Below are positions 18,024 through 27,185 of a DNA stretch of 64,000 nucleotides, piece by piece. The stretch is from an uncultured Bacteroidaceae bacterium (GTDB taxonomy: Bacteria; Bacteroidota; Bacteroidia; Bacteroidales; Bacteroidaceae). The stretch spans positions 24,583 through 88,582 of the forward strand of contig CAJOLC010000019.1 in assembly GCA_905235305.1 (NCBI GenBank), in the 5' to 3' direction. The position numbers and the translations under genes were made by a program. The notes below the pieces were generated by a model. It was not told where the DNA came from, made no database searches, and saw only the letters and a list, made by a program, of their open reading frames with translations. Positions within the stretch are counted from its first letter, which is position 1; each line of letters begins with the position of its first letter.

Positions 18024-19104
18024 GTTCTTCGGAATAGCCCTCATGGGCACACTCCTACTTTCATCCTGCTATCAGCCGGACGTCGTGATGCACACAAACA
18101 TCAGCGACGACTCCTGGACGCCCTGCAAGCGCGAGATAACCTATAGCAACGTGATGCCTCGGCAGATGCGCGATTCCCTCTGGGGAGAAACAAGCATCGG
18201 CTGGTCGCACCCTTTGCCGGAATGCCTCAACGTAGATGCCTTCATGAGCACACACACGGAAATTGGCAAGGATGACACTGTCAGCACAACATTCTGGTCG
18301 ATATGGGGGTCGGCAGAAGAAATGAGTGAACAGATACCTCTGCAGCTGAACGGCACCCGCCTACGCTCGAAAGCCAGTCTCAAGAAACAGTTCCGATGGT
18401 TCCACACAAACTACATCTTCACCGAAACCTTCTTCTGCGTGGGCGACACATTCAAGCTTGCCGACACACTTTATGCCGACAAAGCCCTCATAAGCTACTG
18501 GTTTACGGGAGAGCCGAACCTCGTGAAAGGACTCAGCGGTGCAGAAGCATCGCAGAAACTAAGCGAGATAGAACCGGCCATCAACCGTTGGCTGAACGAC
18601 AATCTGCTCGCCGTCGGCTTCGACTATATCGTGAACCACTACGAATCTATCCCTTCTCCACCAGTTAGCAAGGAACGCTTCGTCGAGCTTCACGACTCGC
18701 TTGTACAGTTCATCATTGCAGCAGGCGACGACCTGCTGAGCTTTAAGCCCGAGGATAAACTCCACGCCTTCTTCCACTCCGATGCATACGACATCTTCTT
18801 CAATGACGAGACAACTCTGGGCAAGGGACTGACTGGTGAACTTGAGAACAAGCTAAACATCTTTTGGTTCAACGTGCCCTACACCCTCACGATGCCAGGA
18901 ACTGTCATAGATGCAGGCAATGGCTCCCTCCAAGCTGACGGTTCAATCCTCTATTCCTTCACAGGAGAAAGACTCATTCCGAAAGACTACACCATAACAG
19001 CCACTTCAAGAGTCACAAACATCTGGGCATACATCGTCAGTCTCTTCATCATCCTTATTGCCCCCGGAAGCATGCTTTACCGACAGAAGCGAAAAATGTC
19101 GTAG
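18010..19104 (+). CDS. Lipoprotein with a C-terminal membrane anchor, unknown function
   Basis: 364 residues. The N-terminus is a lipoprotein signal ending in the lipobox LLLSSC, so Cys19 should be acylated. Near the C-terminus is a second hydrophobic stretch (IWAYIVSLFIILIAPGSML) followed by basic RQKRKMS, so the protein may be tethered at both ends. The middle is soluble, with no recognised domain. It overlaps its upstream neighbour by 14 bases and probably forms the output or sensor part of the sigma operon. A Bacteroidetes-specific family is my guess. Confidence 0.8.
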   Translation: MNTSKFFGIALMGTLLLSSCYQPDVVMHTNISDDSWTPCKREITYSNVMPRQMRDSLWGETSIGWSHPLPECLNVDAFMSTHTEIGKDDTVSTTFWSIWGSAEEMSEQIPLQLNGTRLRSKASLKKQFRWFHTNYIFTETFFCVGDTFKLADTLYADKALISYWFTGEPNLVKGLSGAEASQKLSEIEPAINRWLNDNLLAVGFDYIVNHYESIPSPPVSKERFVELHDSLVQFIIAAGDDLLSFKPEDKLHAFFHSDAYDIFFNDETTLGKGLTGELENKLNIFWFNVPYTLTMPGTVIDAGNGSLQADGSILYSFTGERLIPKDYTITATSRVTNIWAYIVSLFIILIAPGSMLYRQKRKMS

Positions 19105-19143
19105 TTTTTTCACAAGATTATATCTTTGTATTGTATAATTTTA

Positions 19144-19151
19144 TATCTTTG
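19144..19151 (+). promoter_or_regulatory. -7 promoter motif for the GDPD gene
   Basis: TATCTTTG lies 18 bases before ATG 19170. A second TATCTTTG sits at 19121-19128, so either or both could serve. No clear -33 is seen at consensus spacing. Confidence 0.45.
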
Positions 19152-19169
19152 CATCAGAATAACTCCATA

Positions 19170-19985
19170 ATGATGCAAAGATATTTTATTTCATTATTTC
19201 TAAGTCTATCCTCACTCGTCTGCCTGGCTCAGCCACATGTTGCAGCCCATCGCGGATACTGGAAGACTGAGGGAAGCGCACAGAACTCTATTGCATCTCT
19301 GAAGAAAGCAGCAGAGATAGGCTGCTGGGGCAGCGAGTTTGACGTGTGGCTGACTGCCGACGGCATACCCGTAGTGTATCATGACAGCACGATAGATGGC
19401 ATTCGCATTGAGGATACAACCTATGCCACACTGATGAACCATCGGTTGCAGAATGGGGAGTTCCTCCCTACCCTTCAGCAATATCTGCAGGAAGCCAAAC
19501 TTCACCCAAACTGTCGTCTTATTTTTGAGATAAAGCCTCATCGGGGTGAGAAGCGCGACGGTATGATTGCCGAGCTGTCTGTTGAGCTAGTAAATATGCT
19601 TGGACTTGCCGACAGAACCGACTATATTTCGTTCAGCAAGCATGTCTGCAAGAAGGTTCACGAACTGGCACCTGAGGCTAAGGTCGCATACCTGAACGGC
19701 GAACTCTCGCCCAAGGAAATCAAGGAGCTGGGGTGGACAGGCATTGACTACAACACAAAAATCTTTGAAAAGAATCCAGATTGGGCGCTGGAAGCCAAGA
19801 AACTTGGACTTGAAGTCAACGTGTGGACTGTAGATGGCGATGACGCACTCAAGCGTTTTGCCAAGATGCCTGGCATTGACATCATCACTACAAATGAGCC
19901 GCAAGTGCTCATGAACATAACCCGGGAAATGAATACATTCACCGACTGTCAGCAAAAGATTGAAGATAAATATAGAATTCATTAG
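19170..19985 (+). CDS. Secreted glycerophosphodiester phosphodiesterase
   Basis: Start chosen at 19170, giving a signal peptide (MMQRYFISLFLSLSSLVCLA). The listed extra 13 codons lie on the promoter. The GDPD TIM-barrel motifs are present: AHRGYWKTEGSAQNS, the metal pair in SEFDVWLTADGIPVVYHD, and IFEIKPH. The family releases sn-glycerol-3-phosphate from deacylated phospholipids in the periplasm. It is followed after 2 bases by the AraC-type regulator, so both may be in one transcript. Confidence 0.9.
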   Translation: MMQRYFISLFLSLSSLVCLAQPHVAAHRGYWKTEGSAQNSIASLKKAAEIGCWGSEFDVWLTADGIPVVYHDSTIDGIRIEDTTYATLMNHRLQNGEFLPTLQQYLQEAKLHPNCRLIFEIKPHRGEKRDGMIAELSVELVNMLGLADRTDYISFSKHVCKKVHELAPEAKVAYLNGELSPKEIKELGWTGIDYNTKIFEKNPDWALEAKKLGLEVNVWTVDGDDALKRFAKMPGIDIITTNEPQVLMNITREMNTFTDCQQKIEDKYRIH

Positions 19986-19987
19986 AT

Positions 19988-20521
19988 ATGGCTAAGTACA
20001 ACATCACGGAAAAATCCGAGAAAGTAAAGAAGGCTTTGTACAGAAACGCTATCACACCTGCCTTCGTTGAAGAGGTAGCAAGGAAAATCATCATGAGGCT
20101 GATGGTCGAACAGAAGTATCGTGACCCCAGTTACTCTGCAAGACATTTGTCGAAAGACATTAATGTCAACATGCGCCACATCAGTGCAATTGTCAATCTA
20201 CGTTTCCAGCAGAACTACTCAGGCCTTGTAGCTGAGATGCGCATATGCGAGGCAAAATACATGCTGCAAGACAGGAGTTTCGACAATATGACCGTAGAAG
20301 ACATTGCAATTAAAGTGGGGTTCACGACTCGGCAAAGCTTCTATGCCACATTCTACAAGCTGTGTGGCATAACACCTAAGGAATATAGAGTTGCTAATGG
20401 CTTCATACCCAAAGCAGAACTCCCCCCTGTGCCTAAACCAAAGAAAAAAAAGACCAAGAAGGCAGCAGCAAAAAGAAGTAAGAGAATAGCCTCGCCGAAT
20501 AATCCCGCCACTAAGAATTGA
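19988..20521 (+). CDS. AraC-type helix-turn-helix protein with Lys-rich tail
   Basis: 177 residues. The middle 100 form an AraC/XylS DNA-binding domain: the first helix-turn-helix is near SARHLSKDINVNMRHISAIV, the second is MTVEDIAIKVGFTTRQSFYATF, and the domain ends KLCGITPKEYR. There is no sensory domain before it. The C-terminus is an unusual basic tail (PKPKKKKTKKAAAKRSKR) that may add non-specific DNA binding. Its stop overlaps the next start as TGATG. Confidence 0.85.
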   Translation: MAKYNITEKSEKVKKALYRNAITPAFVEEVARKIIMRLMVEQKYRDPSYSARHLSKDINVNMRHISAIVNLRFQQNYSGLVAEMRICEAKYMLQDRSFDNMTVEDIAIKVGFTTRQSFYATFYKLCGITPKEYRVANGFIPKAELPPVPKPKKKKTKKAAAKRSKRIASPNNPATKN

Positions 20522-22475
20522 TGCTTTCAATGACTAACTCCCCGATTTCTGTAACCAGCGAACGCTTTGCCGACCTGCAGCTATTACGATATGAAGTGCC
20601 TGGCTTTGAGACTTTGCCGCTCCGTCAGAAACTATTTGTATATTATCTTTCCGAGGCAGCATTGCTTGGAAGAGACATTCTATGGGATCAGAATTGCCGA
20701 TATGGACTTCAAATCCGCAAAGTTCTCGAAGCCATCTACACTTCCTATGACGGCCCTAAGGATTGCCCCGACTGGCTCGCCTTTGTCGTTTATCTGAAAA
20801 GAGTCTGGTTCTCGAACGGCATTCACCATCACTACAGCTGCCAGAAGTTCCAGCCTGGCTTCAGCAAAGACTGGTTCATGGAAAGGCTGAAAGGAACGGA
20901 AAGCTGACTGCTGATGGCAATCCTGGCAGCCCACCCTCTGTCGCCGACCTCATCTTCAATCCCGACCTAATGCCCAAGCGTGTCAATCATGCTGACGGCG
21001 AGGATTTGCTGCTCACCTCCTCATGTAACTACTATGCAGAAGGCATCACCCAGGCCGAAGCAGAAGCATTCTATGCCAAGGTCAAGAAAGGTGTCGACCC
21101 GAAGCGGCCTCCCATGATCGGCATGAACAGCCGTTTGGAACGCTCCTCCGATGGCACTCTCTATGAGAATGTCTGGTATAGCAAGGGGCTTTATGGCAAA
21201 GCCATCGAGCGCATCTGCGAGATGCTTGGCAAAGCACGGCAGTATGCAGAGAACGACAAGCAGAAAAGCGTCATCGACAAACTCGTGGAATTCTATCAGA
21301 CAGGGAACCTTGCAGCCTTTGATGAATACGCCATCCTATGGGTGAATGAAACAGAGAGCGAAGTCGATTTTACCAATGGCTTCACTGAAGTCTATGGCGA
21401 CCCGCTTGGACTGAAAGCAAGCTGGGAGGGCTATGTCAACATTATCGACTACGGAGCAACACAAAGAGCCAAAGCCCTCAGCGACAACGCCGGATGGTTT
21501 GAAGAGAATTCTCCTGTAGATGAGCGCTTCAAGAAGAAGGAGTGCAAGGGTGTGAGTGCGAAAGTTATCAGTGCTGCCATGCTTGGAGGCGACCTCTATC
21601 CCAGCAGCGCTATCGGCATAAACCTGCCCAACAGCGACTGGATCAGAGCTGAATATGGCAGCAAGAGTGTCACGATTGCCAACCTGACTCGTGCTTACAA
21701 CCTGGCAGCAAAAGGCAGCGGAATGCACGAAGAGTTTGTCATCGATGAAGAAACAAGAGCAATCATAGACAGGTATGGCGATGTCTGCGACGATCTCCAC
21801 ACCGATCTTCATGAGTGTCTGGGGCACGGCAGCGGCAAGTTGCTGCCCGGGGTGGACGCTGATGCCCTCCGCTCATATGGCAGTACCATCGAGGAAGCAA
21901 GAGCCGACCTCTTTGGATTATACTACATTGCCGACCATAAACTCGTGGAGTTAGGACTGACGCCAAGCGAAGAAGCATACAAATCGCAATACTACACTTA
22001 CCTGATGAATGGCTTGTTGACACAAATGGTTCGCATTGAAGAAGGTCATCAGATTGAGGAAGCTCACATGCGTAACAGGGCACTCATCTCCCGCTGGACA
22101 CTCGAGCATTATCCAGAAGCAGTACGAATCGCCCTAGTCGATGGCAAGCATTATGTCAAAATCCATGACTACAGTCTACTCCGAAAAGCCTTTGGCGAAT
22201 TGCTTGCCGAGGTGCAACGCATCAAGAGCGAAGGCGATTATGAAAAGGCAAGGCAGCTTGTTGAGGGGTATGGCATTAAGATTGACACAAAGTTACATCA
22301 TGAAATACGCGAACGCTACCAGAGACTCGACCTGGCACCCTATAAAGGATTTATAAATCCAACCTATGAACTCGTCCGTGATGACGATGGGAACATCACA
22401 GATGTCATCGTCAGATACGGCGAAGAATACGATAAACAGATGTTGCGCTACAGCCATGACTACAGTACACTCTAG
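20521..22475 (+). pseudogene. Frameshifted dipeptidyl peptidase III (M49)
   Basis: Two frames give one M49 zinc peptidase. Frame 1 runs from ATG 20521 to the stop at 20907. The rest continues in the frame ending 22475 and holds the zinc motif HECLGH followed later by EEARADLFG, the standard M49 pair. The join is near 20890-20905: adding one base in the CTGAAAGG stretch would restore KNGKLTADGNP and a protein of about 650 residues, near the size of Bacteroides DPP III. The enzyme removes dipeptides from peptide N-termini. Single-base loss by assembly or by mutation are both possible. Confidence 0.85.
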
Positions 22476-23040
22476 TTCAGGTCACGAAGTGAGCATTCCA
22501 GAATATGAAATCGACATAAAGAAAGAGCTGCGTGCAGGCATGAACGGCATTCTCTCTGCAAGGATGAGGGAGGCTGGCATGCCCTTCAAGCTCATCTACG
22601 GCGTTGAGTTGCCCAGGCTGCAAAGCATTGCCAGAGATTTCCCCACAGATGCCGGACTTGCAAATCATCTGTGGCAGCTGAACATTCGTGAGACAAGGCT
22701 TCTTGCCATCATGCTGATGCCAGCAGAAGACTTCACCATTGAAATGTCAAGGAAATGGGCAGAGACAATAGTAACTGCCGAAGAAGCACAGGTCCTGGCT
22801 AGTGTGCTCCTCCCGAAGACTGACGGGGCAAAGGAAATCTGCAAGATATGGCTCGAAGGAGGCAAACCCTTTCCCGCCATTAGCGCCTGTCTCTGCTTGC
22901 GGCATTTACTTGTAAAGGGAGAGGACTTGAGCGCCGAGGAACATATCTTCATTCAGTTCAAAGAGAAAGTGCACAAGCCAAATCTTCACCTTAGGAAAGC
23001 CATACAAGCACTTGAAGCAGCCTTCAAGGAACAAATTTGA
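22456..23040 (+). CDS. DNA alkylation repair-like HEAT protein (AlkD family)
   Basis: The start at 22456 (MTTVHSSSGHEV) overlaps the DPP III end by 20 bases; upstream codons of the listed ORF are antisense-like and rejected. 194 residues with alpha-helical pairs, including MPFKLIYGVELPRLQSIARDF and LWQLNIRETRLLAIMLMP, typical of the AlkD/AlkC fold, which removes bulky alkylated bases. It is somewhat short for the family, and the catalytic Asp cannot be assigned with confidence. Confidence 0.7.
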   Translation: MTTVHSSSGHEVSIPEYEIDIKKELRAGMNGILSARMREAGMPFKLIYGVELPRLQSIARDFPTDAGLANHLWQLNIRETRLLAIMLMPAEDFTIEMSRKWAETIVTAEEAQVLASVLLPKTDGAKEICKIWLEGGKPFPAISACLCLRHLLVKGEDLSAEEHIFIQFKEKVHKPNLHLRKAIQALEAAFKEQI

Positions 23041-23050
23041 ATATATTAAT

Positions 23051-23081
23051 TTTGTATTTCAAATAATTAGTCGTACCTTTG
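23051..23081 (+). promoter_or_regulatory. Bacteroidetes promoter for the Fur-family gene
   Basis: TTTG at 23051-23054, a 19-base spacer, then TACCTTTG at 23074-23081, 10 bases before ATG 23092. A consensus match at both boxes. The short leader suggests a start site close to the ATG. Confidence 0.8.
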
Positions 23082-23091
23082 CACTTTGGTT

Positions 23092-23580
23092 ATGGACAAG
23101 AAACAAGCGCCTCTCGGTTCATTGCACGAAAGACTGACGTGCTACATGAAAGAGAAATCCATGCGAAAGACTCCCGAAAGATACGAGATTCTGCGTGTGG
23201 CAGGGCTTGCTAACGGCATCTTTACCATCGATGAGCTCATGCAGCTGATGAAGACACATGGCGAGTTCCAGGTAAGCAGAGCTACTATTTTCAATACGAT
23301 GGAATTGTTTTGCGATGCAGGTTTAGTCATCAAGCACCCGCTTGCCACTGCTGCCCATTATGAGATGCGGACAGACAACAACCCGAAAGCCTATGTCATT
23401 TGCAGGCAGTGCAACACCATAACAAAGGTCTCGACAAGCACTGCGAGGCTTGCCTTGCAGAGCCTACATGTCCGATATTTCAGCATAGAAGCCAAGCTTG
23501 TCTATATGCATGGACTCTGCCGAAAGTGCCAGGCCAAGAAGAGACAGGAGGCGAGAAAGAATAAAGAATCAAAGAAATAA
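23092..23580 (+). CDS. Fur family metal-responsive regulator
   Basis: 162 residues from ATG 23092. The N-terminal winged helix contains MRKTPERYEILRVAG and FQVSRATIFNTMELFCDAGLVIK. The C-terminal dimerisation half holds two CxxC pairs, CRQC and CRKC, that form the structural zinc site. The basic tail is KKRQEARKNKESKK. Which metal or signal it senses (iron, zinc, peroxide) cannot be read from this sequence. purA begins 20 bases downstream and may share the transcript. Confidence 0.9.
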   Translation: MDKKQAPLGSLHERLTCYMKEKSMRKTPERYEILRVAGLANGIFTIDELMQLMKTHGEFQVSRATIFNTMELFCDAGLVIKHPLATAAHYEMRTDNNPKAYVICRQCNTITKVSTSTARLALQSLHVRYFSIEAKLVYMHGLCRKCQAKKRQEARKNKESKK

Positions 23581-23600
23581 GGAAACAGATACTAAGAAAT

Positions 23601-24869
23601 ATGGCAAAAGGAAAGGTAGATGCTCTTCTGGGCATTGTTTTCGGTGACGAAGGAAAAGGTAAAGTCGTAGATGTATTTACGCCGAGATATGACATTGTGG
23701 CTCGCTTTGCAGGTGGCCCTAATGCCGGACACACTATTATCTTCGAGGGAAAGAAGTTTGTGCTTCGCAGTATTCCGAGCGGCATCTTCGATGAAGGCAA
23801 GCTCAACATTATCGGCAACGGATGCGTAATTGCTCCAGACCTCTTCATGCAGGAGGCAAAGGAGCTGGAAGGGGCAGGCTATGACCTGAAGAGCAGGCTG
23901 CACATCAGCAAGCGTGCCCACCTCATCCTGCCCACACACAGAGTGCTCGACAGAGCCTTCGAGGCAGCAAAGGGCAAGAACAAAGTGGGCACGACGGGCA
24001 AGGGCATTGGTCCAACCTATAGCGAGAAGGCAAGCAGGACGGGACTTCGCGTAGGCGATATCCTCGAGAACTTCGGGGAAAAGTATGGCGCACTGAAGGC
24101 TCGCCATGAACAGACGCTTCGTGACCTGAACTATACCGACTACGACATCACGGAGGAAGAGAAGCTCTGGATGCAAGGTATCGAATACATGCGTCAGTTC
24201 CCCCTCACCGACACGGAGATTGAACTGGGCAAAGCGCTTCGGGAAGGCAAGTCCGTGCTTGCTGAAGGTGCTCAGGGCACGATGCTCGACATAGACCACG
24301 GAACCTATCCCTACGTATCTTCGAGCAACACCGTGAGCGGAGGTGTCTGCACAGGCCTGGGCGTTGCGCCGGGCAGCATCGGCGAAGTGTTTGGCATCTT
24401 CAAAGCCTATTCCACGAGAGTGGGCAGCGGACCGTTCCCTGTTGAGCTCTTCGACGAGACAGGCGACAAGATTCGCGAAATAGGTCATGAGTATGGAGCT
24501 GTGACGGGCAGAAACCGTCGCTGCGGATGGCTCGATCTCGTTGCCCTGCGCTATGCCATCATGATAAACGGCGTGACTCAGCTCATCATGATGAAGAGTG
24601 ACGTGCTCGACGACTTCAAGGAGATTAAGGTCTGCACGAAGTACACCAAGAATGGCGTCGTGACTGATGAGATGCCCTATGACACGGAAGGCTGGCAAGC
24701 TGTATACGAGACACTGCCGGGCTGGCAGACCGACCTCACGCAGATGACAAGCGAAAGTCAGTTCCCGCAGCAGCTGAAGGATTACATCGCATACATCGAA
24801 AAGGCGACGGGCACGCCCATCACCATTGTCAGCGTTGGTCCGGACCGAGCACAGACTATCGAACGATAA
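23601..24869 (+). CDS. purA: Adenylosuccinate synthetase
   Basis: 422 residues, full length. It carries the GTP-binding start (GDEGKGKVVD), the IMP-site loop GPNAGHTI, GTTGKGIGPTYS, and the switch STRVGSGPFPVELFD. It joins IMP and aspartate with GTP to give adenylosuccinate, the first step from IMP to AMP, in the cytoplasm. It is placed between a Fur-family gene and a TPR gene (6 bases). Confidence 0.97.
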   Translation: MAKGKVDALLGIVFGDEGKGKVVDVFTPRYDIVARFAGGPNAGHTIIFEGKKFVLRSIPSGIFDEGKLNIIGNGCVIAPDLFMQEAKELEGAGYDLKSRLHISKRAHLILPTHRVLDRAFEAAKGKNKVGTTGKGIGPTYSEKASRTGLRVGDILENFGEKYGALKARHEQTLRDLNYTDYDITEEEKLWMQGIEYMRQFPLTDTEIELGKALREGKSVLAEGAQGTMLDIDHGTYPYVSSSNTVSGGVCTGLGVAPGSIGEVFGIFKAYSTRVGSGPFPVELFDETGDKIREIGHEYGAVTGRNRRCGWLDLVALRYAIMINGVTQLIMMKSDVLDDFKEIKVCTKYTKNGVVTDEMPYDTEGWQAVYETLPGWQTDLTQMTSESQFPQQLKDYIAYIEKATGTPITIVSVGPDRAQTIER

Positions 24870-24875
24870 GCCCTC

Positions 24876-25700
24876 ATGCGTCGGCTACTTCTCATCCTAT
24901 ATACTTCGCTCTTCGTTTCCTCGCTTCTCCACGCCCAGCTCTATGAACTTGGCGTCAAGCAGGTCATCGAGGCCCTGGCAGTAGATTCATTGGATAAGGC
25001 AGAGGGGCTCATTCGGGAGACTATTAAGCTCGACCCCATGAGGAAGTCCAACGCCGTGCTGTATCAGTACCTGGGCGGCATCCTACAGCATCGGGGTGAG
25101 AACGAGAAGGCTCTGGAGGCATACAGCAAAGGCATCGACCTGTCGCCCGCCACAATCGGCCTGTACCTCAACCGGGCTTCCCTTTACCTTGGGCAGATGA
25201 GCGACGAACGGGCTCTTGAGGACTACAACAAGGTGCTTGACGCCGAGCCCGACAATGAGGAGGCACTCTTTTACCGGGCATTCATCTACTCCGGAAGCAG
25301 GCGATACAAAGAGGCTCGTGCCGACTACACCCATCTGCTGAGGCTCAATCCCATGCACGAAGACGGGCGGCTGGGATTGGCAGTGCTGAACAGCAAAGAC
25401 GGCAGGCCTCGCGAAGCACAGGAACAGCTCGACGCCTTGATAAGCCTCTACCCCACCCATGTCAAGCACTACCTGGCCCGATGCGGCTATTATGAAGGGC
25501 GAAAGGAGTACGAGAAAGCGCAGAGGGACATCAACATGGCGATAGAACTGGAGCCCGACAATCCCGATTGCTACCTGACGCGTGCCTCGCTCTACCTGGC
25601 GATGAAGAAGCGGAAACTGGCGCAGCAAGACTGCCGCACAGCCATCAGCCTCGGCGCAAGCCCCGAGCAAGTCGCACCCATCCTGGGGGCTTTACAATAA
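24876..25700 (+). CDS. Secreted tetratricopeptide repeat protein
   Basis: 274 residues with a signal peptide (MRRLLLILYTSLFVSSLLHA). At least five TPR units of 34 residues follow, for example ENEKALEAYSKGIDLSPATI, ERALEDYNKVLDAEPDNEEA and KAQRDINMAIELEPDNPD. It is probably a periplasmic scaffold. TPR units bind other proteins, so the partner cannot be named. It starts 6 bases after purA. Confidence 0.9.
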   Translation: MRRLLLILYTSLFVSSLLHAQLYELGVKQVIEALAVDSLDKAEGLIRETIKLDPMRKSNAVLYQYLGGILQHRGENEKALEAYSKGIDLSPATIGLYLNRASLYLGQMSDERALEDYNKVLDAEPDNEEALFYRAFIYSGSRRYKEARADYTHLLRLNPMHEDGRLGLAVLNSKDGRPREAQEQLDALISLYPTHVKHYLARCGYYEGRKEYEKAQRDINMAIELEPDNPDCYLTRASLYLAMKKRKLAQQDCRTAISLGASPEQVAPILGALQ

Positions 25701-25859
25701 CTAACTTTGTCAGTAACTCCTCCCCCATATAAGCGTACGCATTTGGGGATGTCGGGCGTCGAATGCCGTGCCTCACATTGACGGAATGTAAGCAGAAATG
25801 CATGGAATGCCGTCATAGTGTCAGAAATTGCACACATCGGAAAGTGCCGAAAAAGCCCC

Positions 25860-25947
25860 CTCATTACGTCGATTTTGCCGACGCAGTATAGTGCGTTGAC
25901 CGACGCAATATAGTGCATTGGCAAACGCAATATAATGCATCGTAGAT
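25860..25947. repeat. 22-bp-period tandem array (CGCAATATAGTGCATTG family)
   Basis: Units start at 25882, 25904 and 25926, with core CGCAATATAGTGCATTG. A weaker unit may precede at 25860. The same core occurs in the first units of the array at 10811. The convergent gap 25701-26270 around it has no supported gene; the listed ORFs there are short and on both strands. Confidence 0.8.
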
Positions 25948-26270
25948 TCCCCCGTGCTGAATTGGTGGAAATATCACGTCGAAAAGTGTGCAATATTGCG
26001 ATGAAATGGTCGTTTTTGCCATGTGCAGTTGGCAATACAGCAAGTTGCGACAAAAAGGCCGACGCGCTGATATATCTCCAACAACCTGTGGCAGAAGTAG
26101 TTGCAAAATCGATTTAAGACATTATTTTTGCTCGGGGGTCGAAAAGTAGGGCAAGGAGCAAAAAAAGCGATTCTGACGCGTCCCGAGAAAAGTCGCGTGT
26201 AAGCAAAAAGGCTGAAATGCTTACATTTTGACAAAGGGACTAGGGACAGACTTGCCCACTAATCACGACC

Positions 26271-27083
26271 CTACTTCTGCATCACTGCCTTGAAGTACCC
26301 GACGCTCTCTGCTATGCCGATGAAGGGGTCGCTCATGTCCTTCTCGTACTCGAGGCTGAGGGAGCCTTTGTAGCCCACCTTGCGGAGCATCTTGACAAAC
26401 TTCTGGAAGTCGATGGCGCCACGCCCCAGCTCGATGGCATGGCCTGCTTTCGTGCCTTCGGTGACGTCCTTCAAATGGATGTCGAAGACGCGTTTGCTGT
26501 ACCGCTTCAGGTCCTGGATGGGGTCGGCTCCAGCACGCAAATCATGTCCGATGTCGAGACAGATTCCCAGCCTCGGGTCGCGGTCCTTGACGTCGTTCCA
26601 GATGGAAGTCGCATCGGGGTAGAGTTTCATGTCGGGCCCATGGAGATGGATGGCATAGCGGATGCCCGTCTCCTTGACTTTCTGTTCTACCCTGTCGAGC
26701 ACGTCAAGGCGAGGCTTCTCGTCGCCCCACACGCCCGGCACACCCACGATGAGGTCTACGCCTACCCTCTGGGCATAGGCAAAGGCTGCGTCGACTGCGT
26801 CGACATCTTTCATGTAGATAGGTCCCACGGCATAGCCCGTCACGCCCGCTGCCGCCAACTTCTCCTTGAACTCGGCAATCTGTGCGGCATCAGCATTGAT
26901 GGGCAGGTGGAAGTCCTTGATGCAAAGGTAGCGGACGTCAATCTTCTGCATGAAGGAGAGCGTCTTCTCGATGTCGAACTTGACGAAAGTATAACCCGCC
27001 ATGCCGAGATGGAACTCTTCCGAAAGAAGGCTGAAAGCGTAAAAGAATGACAGGATGAACAGGGAAAGCGTACGAAGTCTCAT
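26271..27083 (-). CDS. Secreted sugar phosphate isomerase/epimerase-like TIM barrel
   Basis: 270 residues with a signal peptide (MRLRTLSLFILSFFYAFSLL). An AP-endonuclease-2-type TIM barrel follows, with conserved metal-site stretches YAIHLHGPD, GICLDIGHDLRAG, FDIHLKDVTEG and LSLEYEKD. The family includes xylose isomerase-like epimerases that act on sugars or inositol derivatives. The exact substrate is unknown. Single gene, divergent from the TIR-like gene with about 100 bases between. Confidence 0.82.
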   Translation of the reverse strand: MRLRTLSLFILSFFYAFSLLSEEFHLGMAGYTFVKFDIEKTLSFMQKIDVRYLCIKDFHLPINADAAQIAEFKEKLAAAGVTGYAVGPIYMKDVDAVDAAFAYAQRVGVDLIVGVPGVWGDEKPRLDVLDRVEQKVKETGIRYAIHLHGPDMKLYPDATSIWNDVKDRDPRLGICLDIGHDLRAGADPIQDLKRYSKRVFDIHLKDVTEGTKAGHAIELGRGAIDFQKFVKMLRKVGYKGSLSLEYEKDMSDPFIGIAESVGYFKAVMQK

Positions 27084-27163
27084 AATTTATCTTTTTTGCT
27101 TACAAATATATAAATAATTCTTCAATTTTTCATTCTTTCGTCCCTTCATTTTTCATTTTTTTA

Positions 27164-27171
27164 TATCTTTG
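27164..27171 (+). promoter_or_regulatory. -7 promoter motif for the TIR-like cassette
   Basis: TATCTTTG lies 15 bases before ATG 27186. The upstream T-rich region has no clean TTTG at 19-20 bases. Confidence 0.5.
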
Positions 27172-27185
27172 CAAAAAAGAAGTAC

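Noticed and set aside
23592-24698. 368-residue minus-strand ORF
   Set aside because: Antisense shadow of purA, which has all catalytic motifs on the plus strand.
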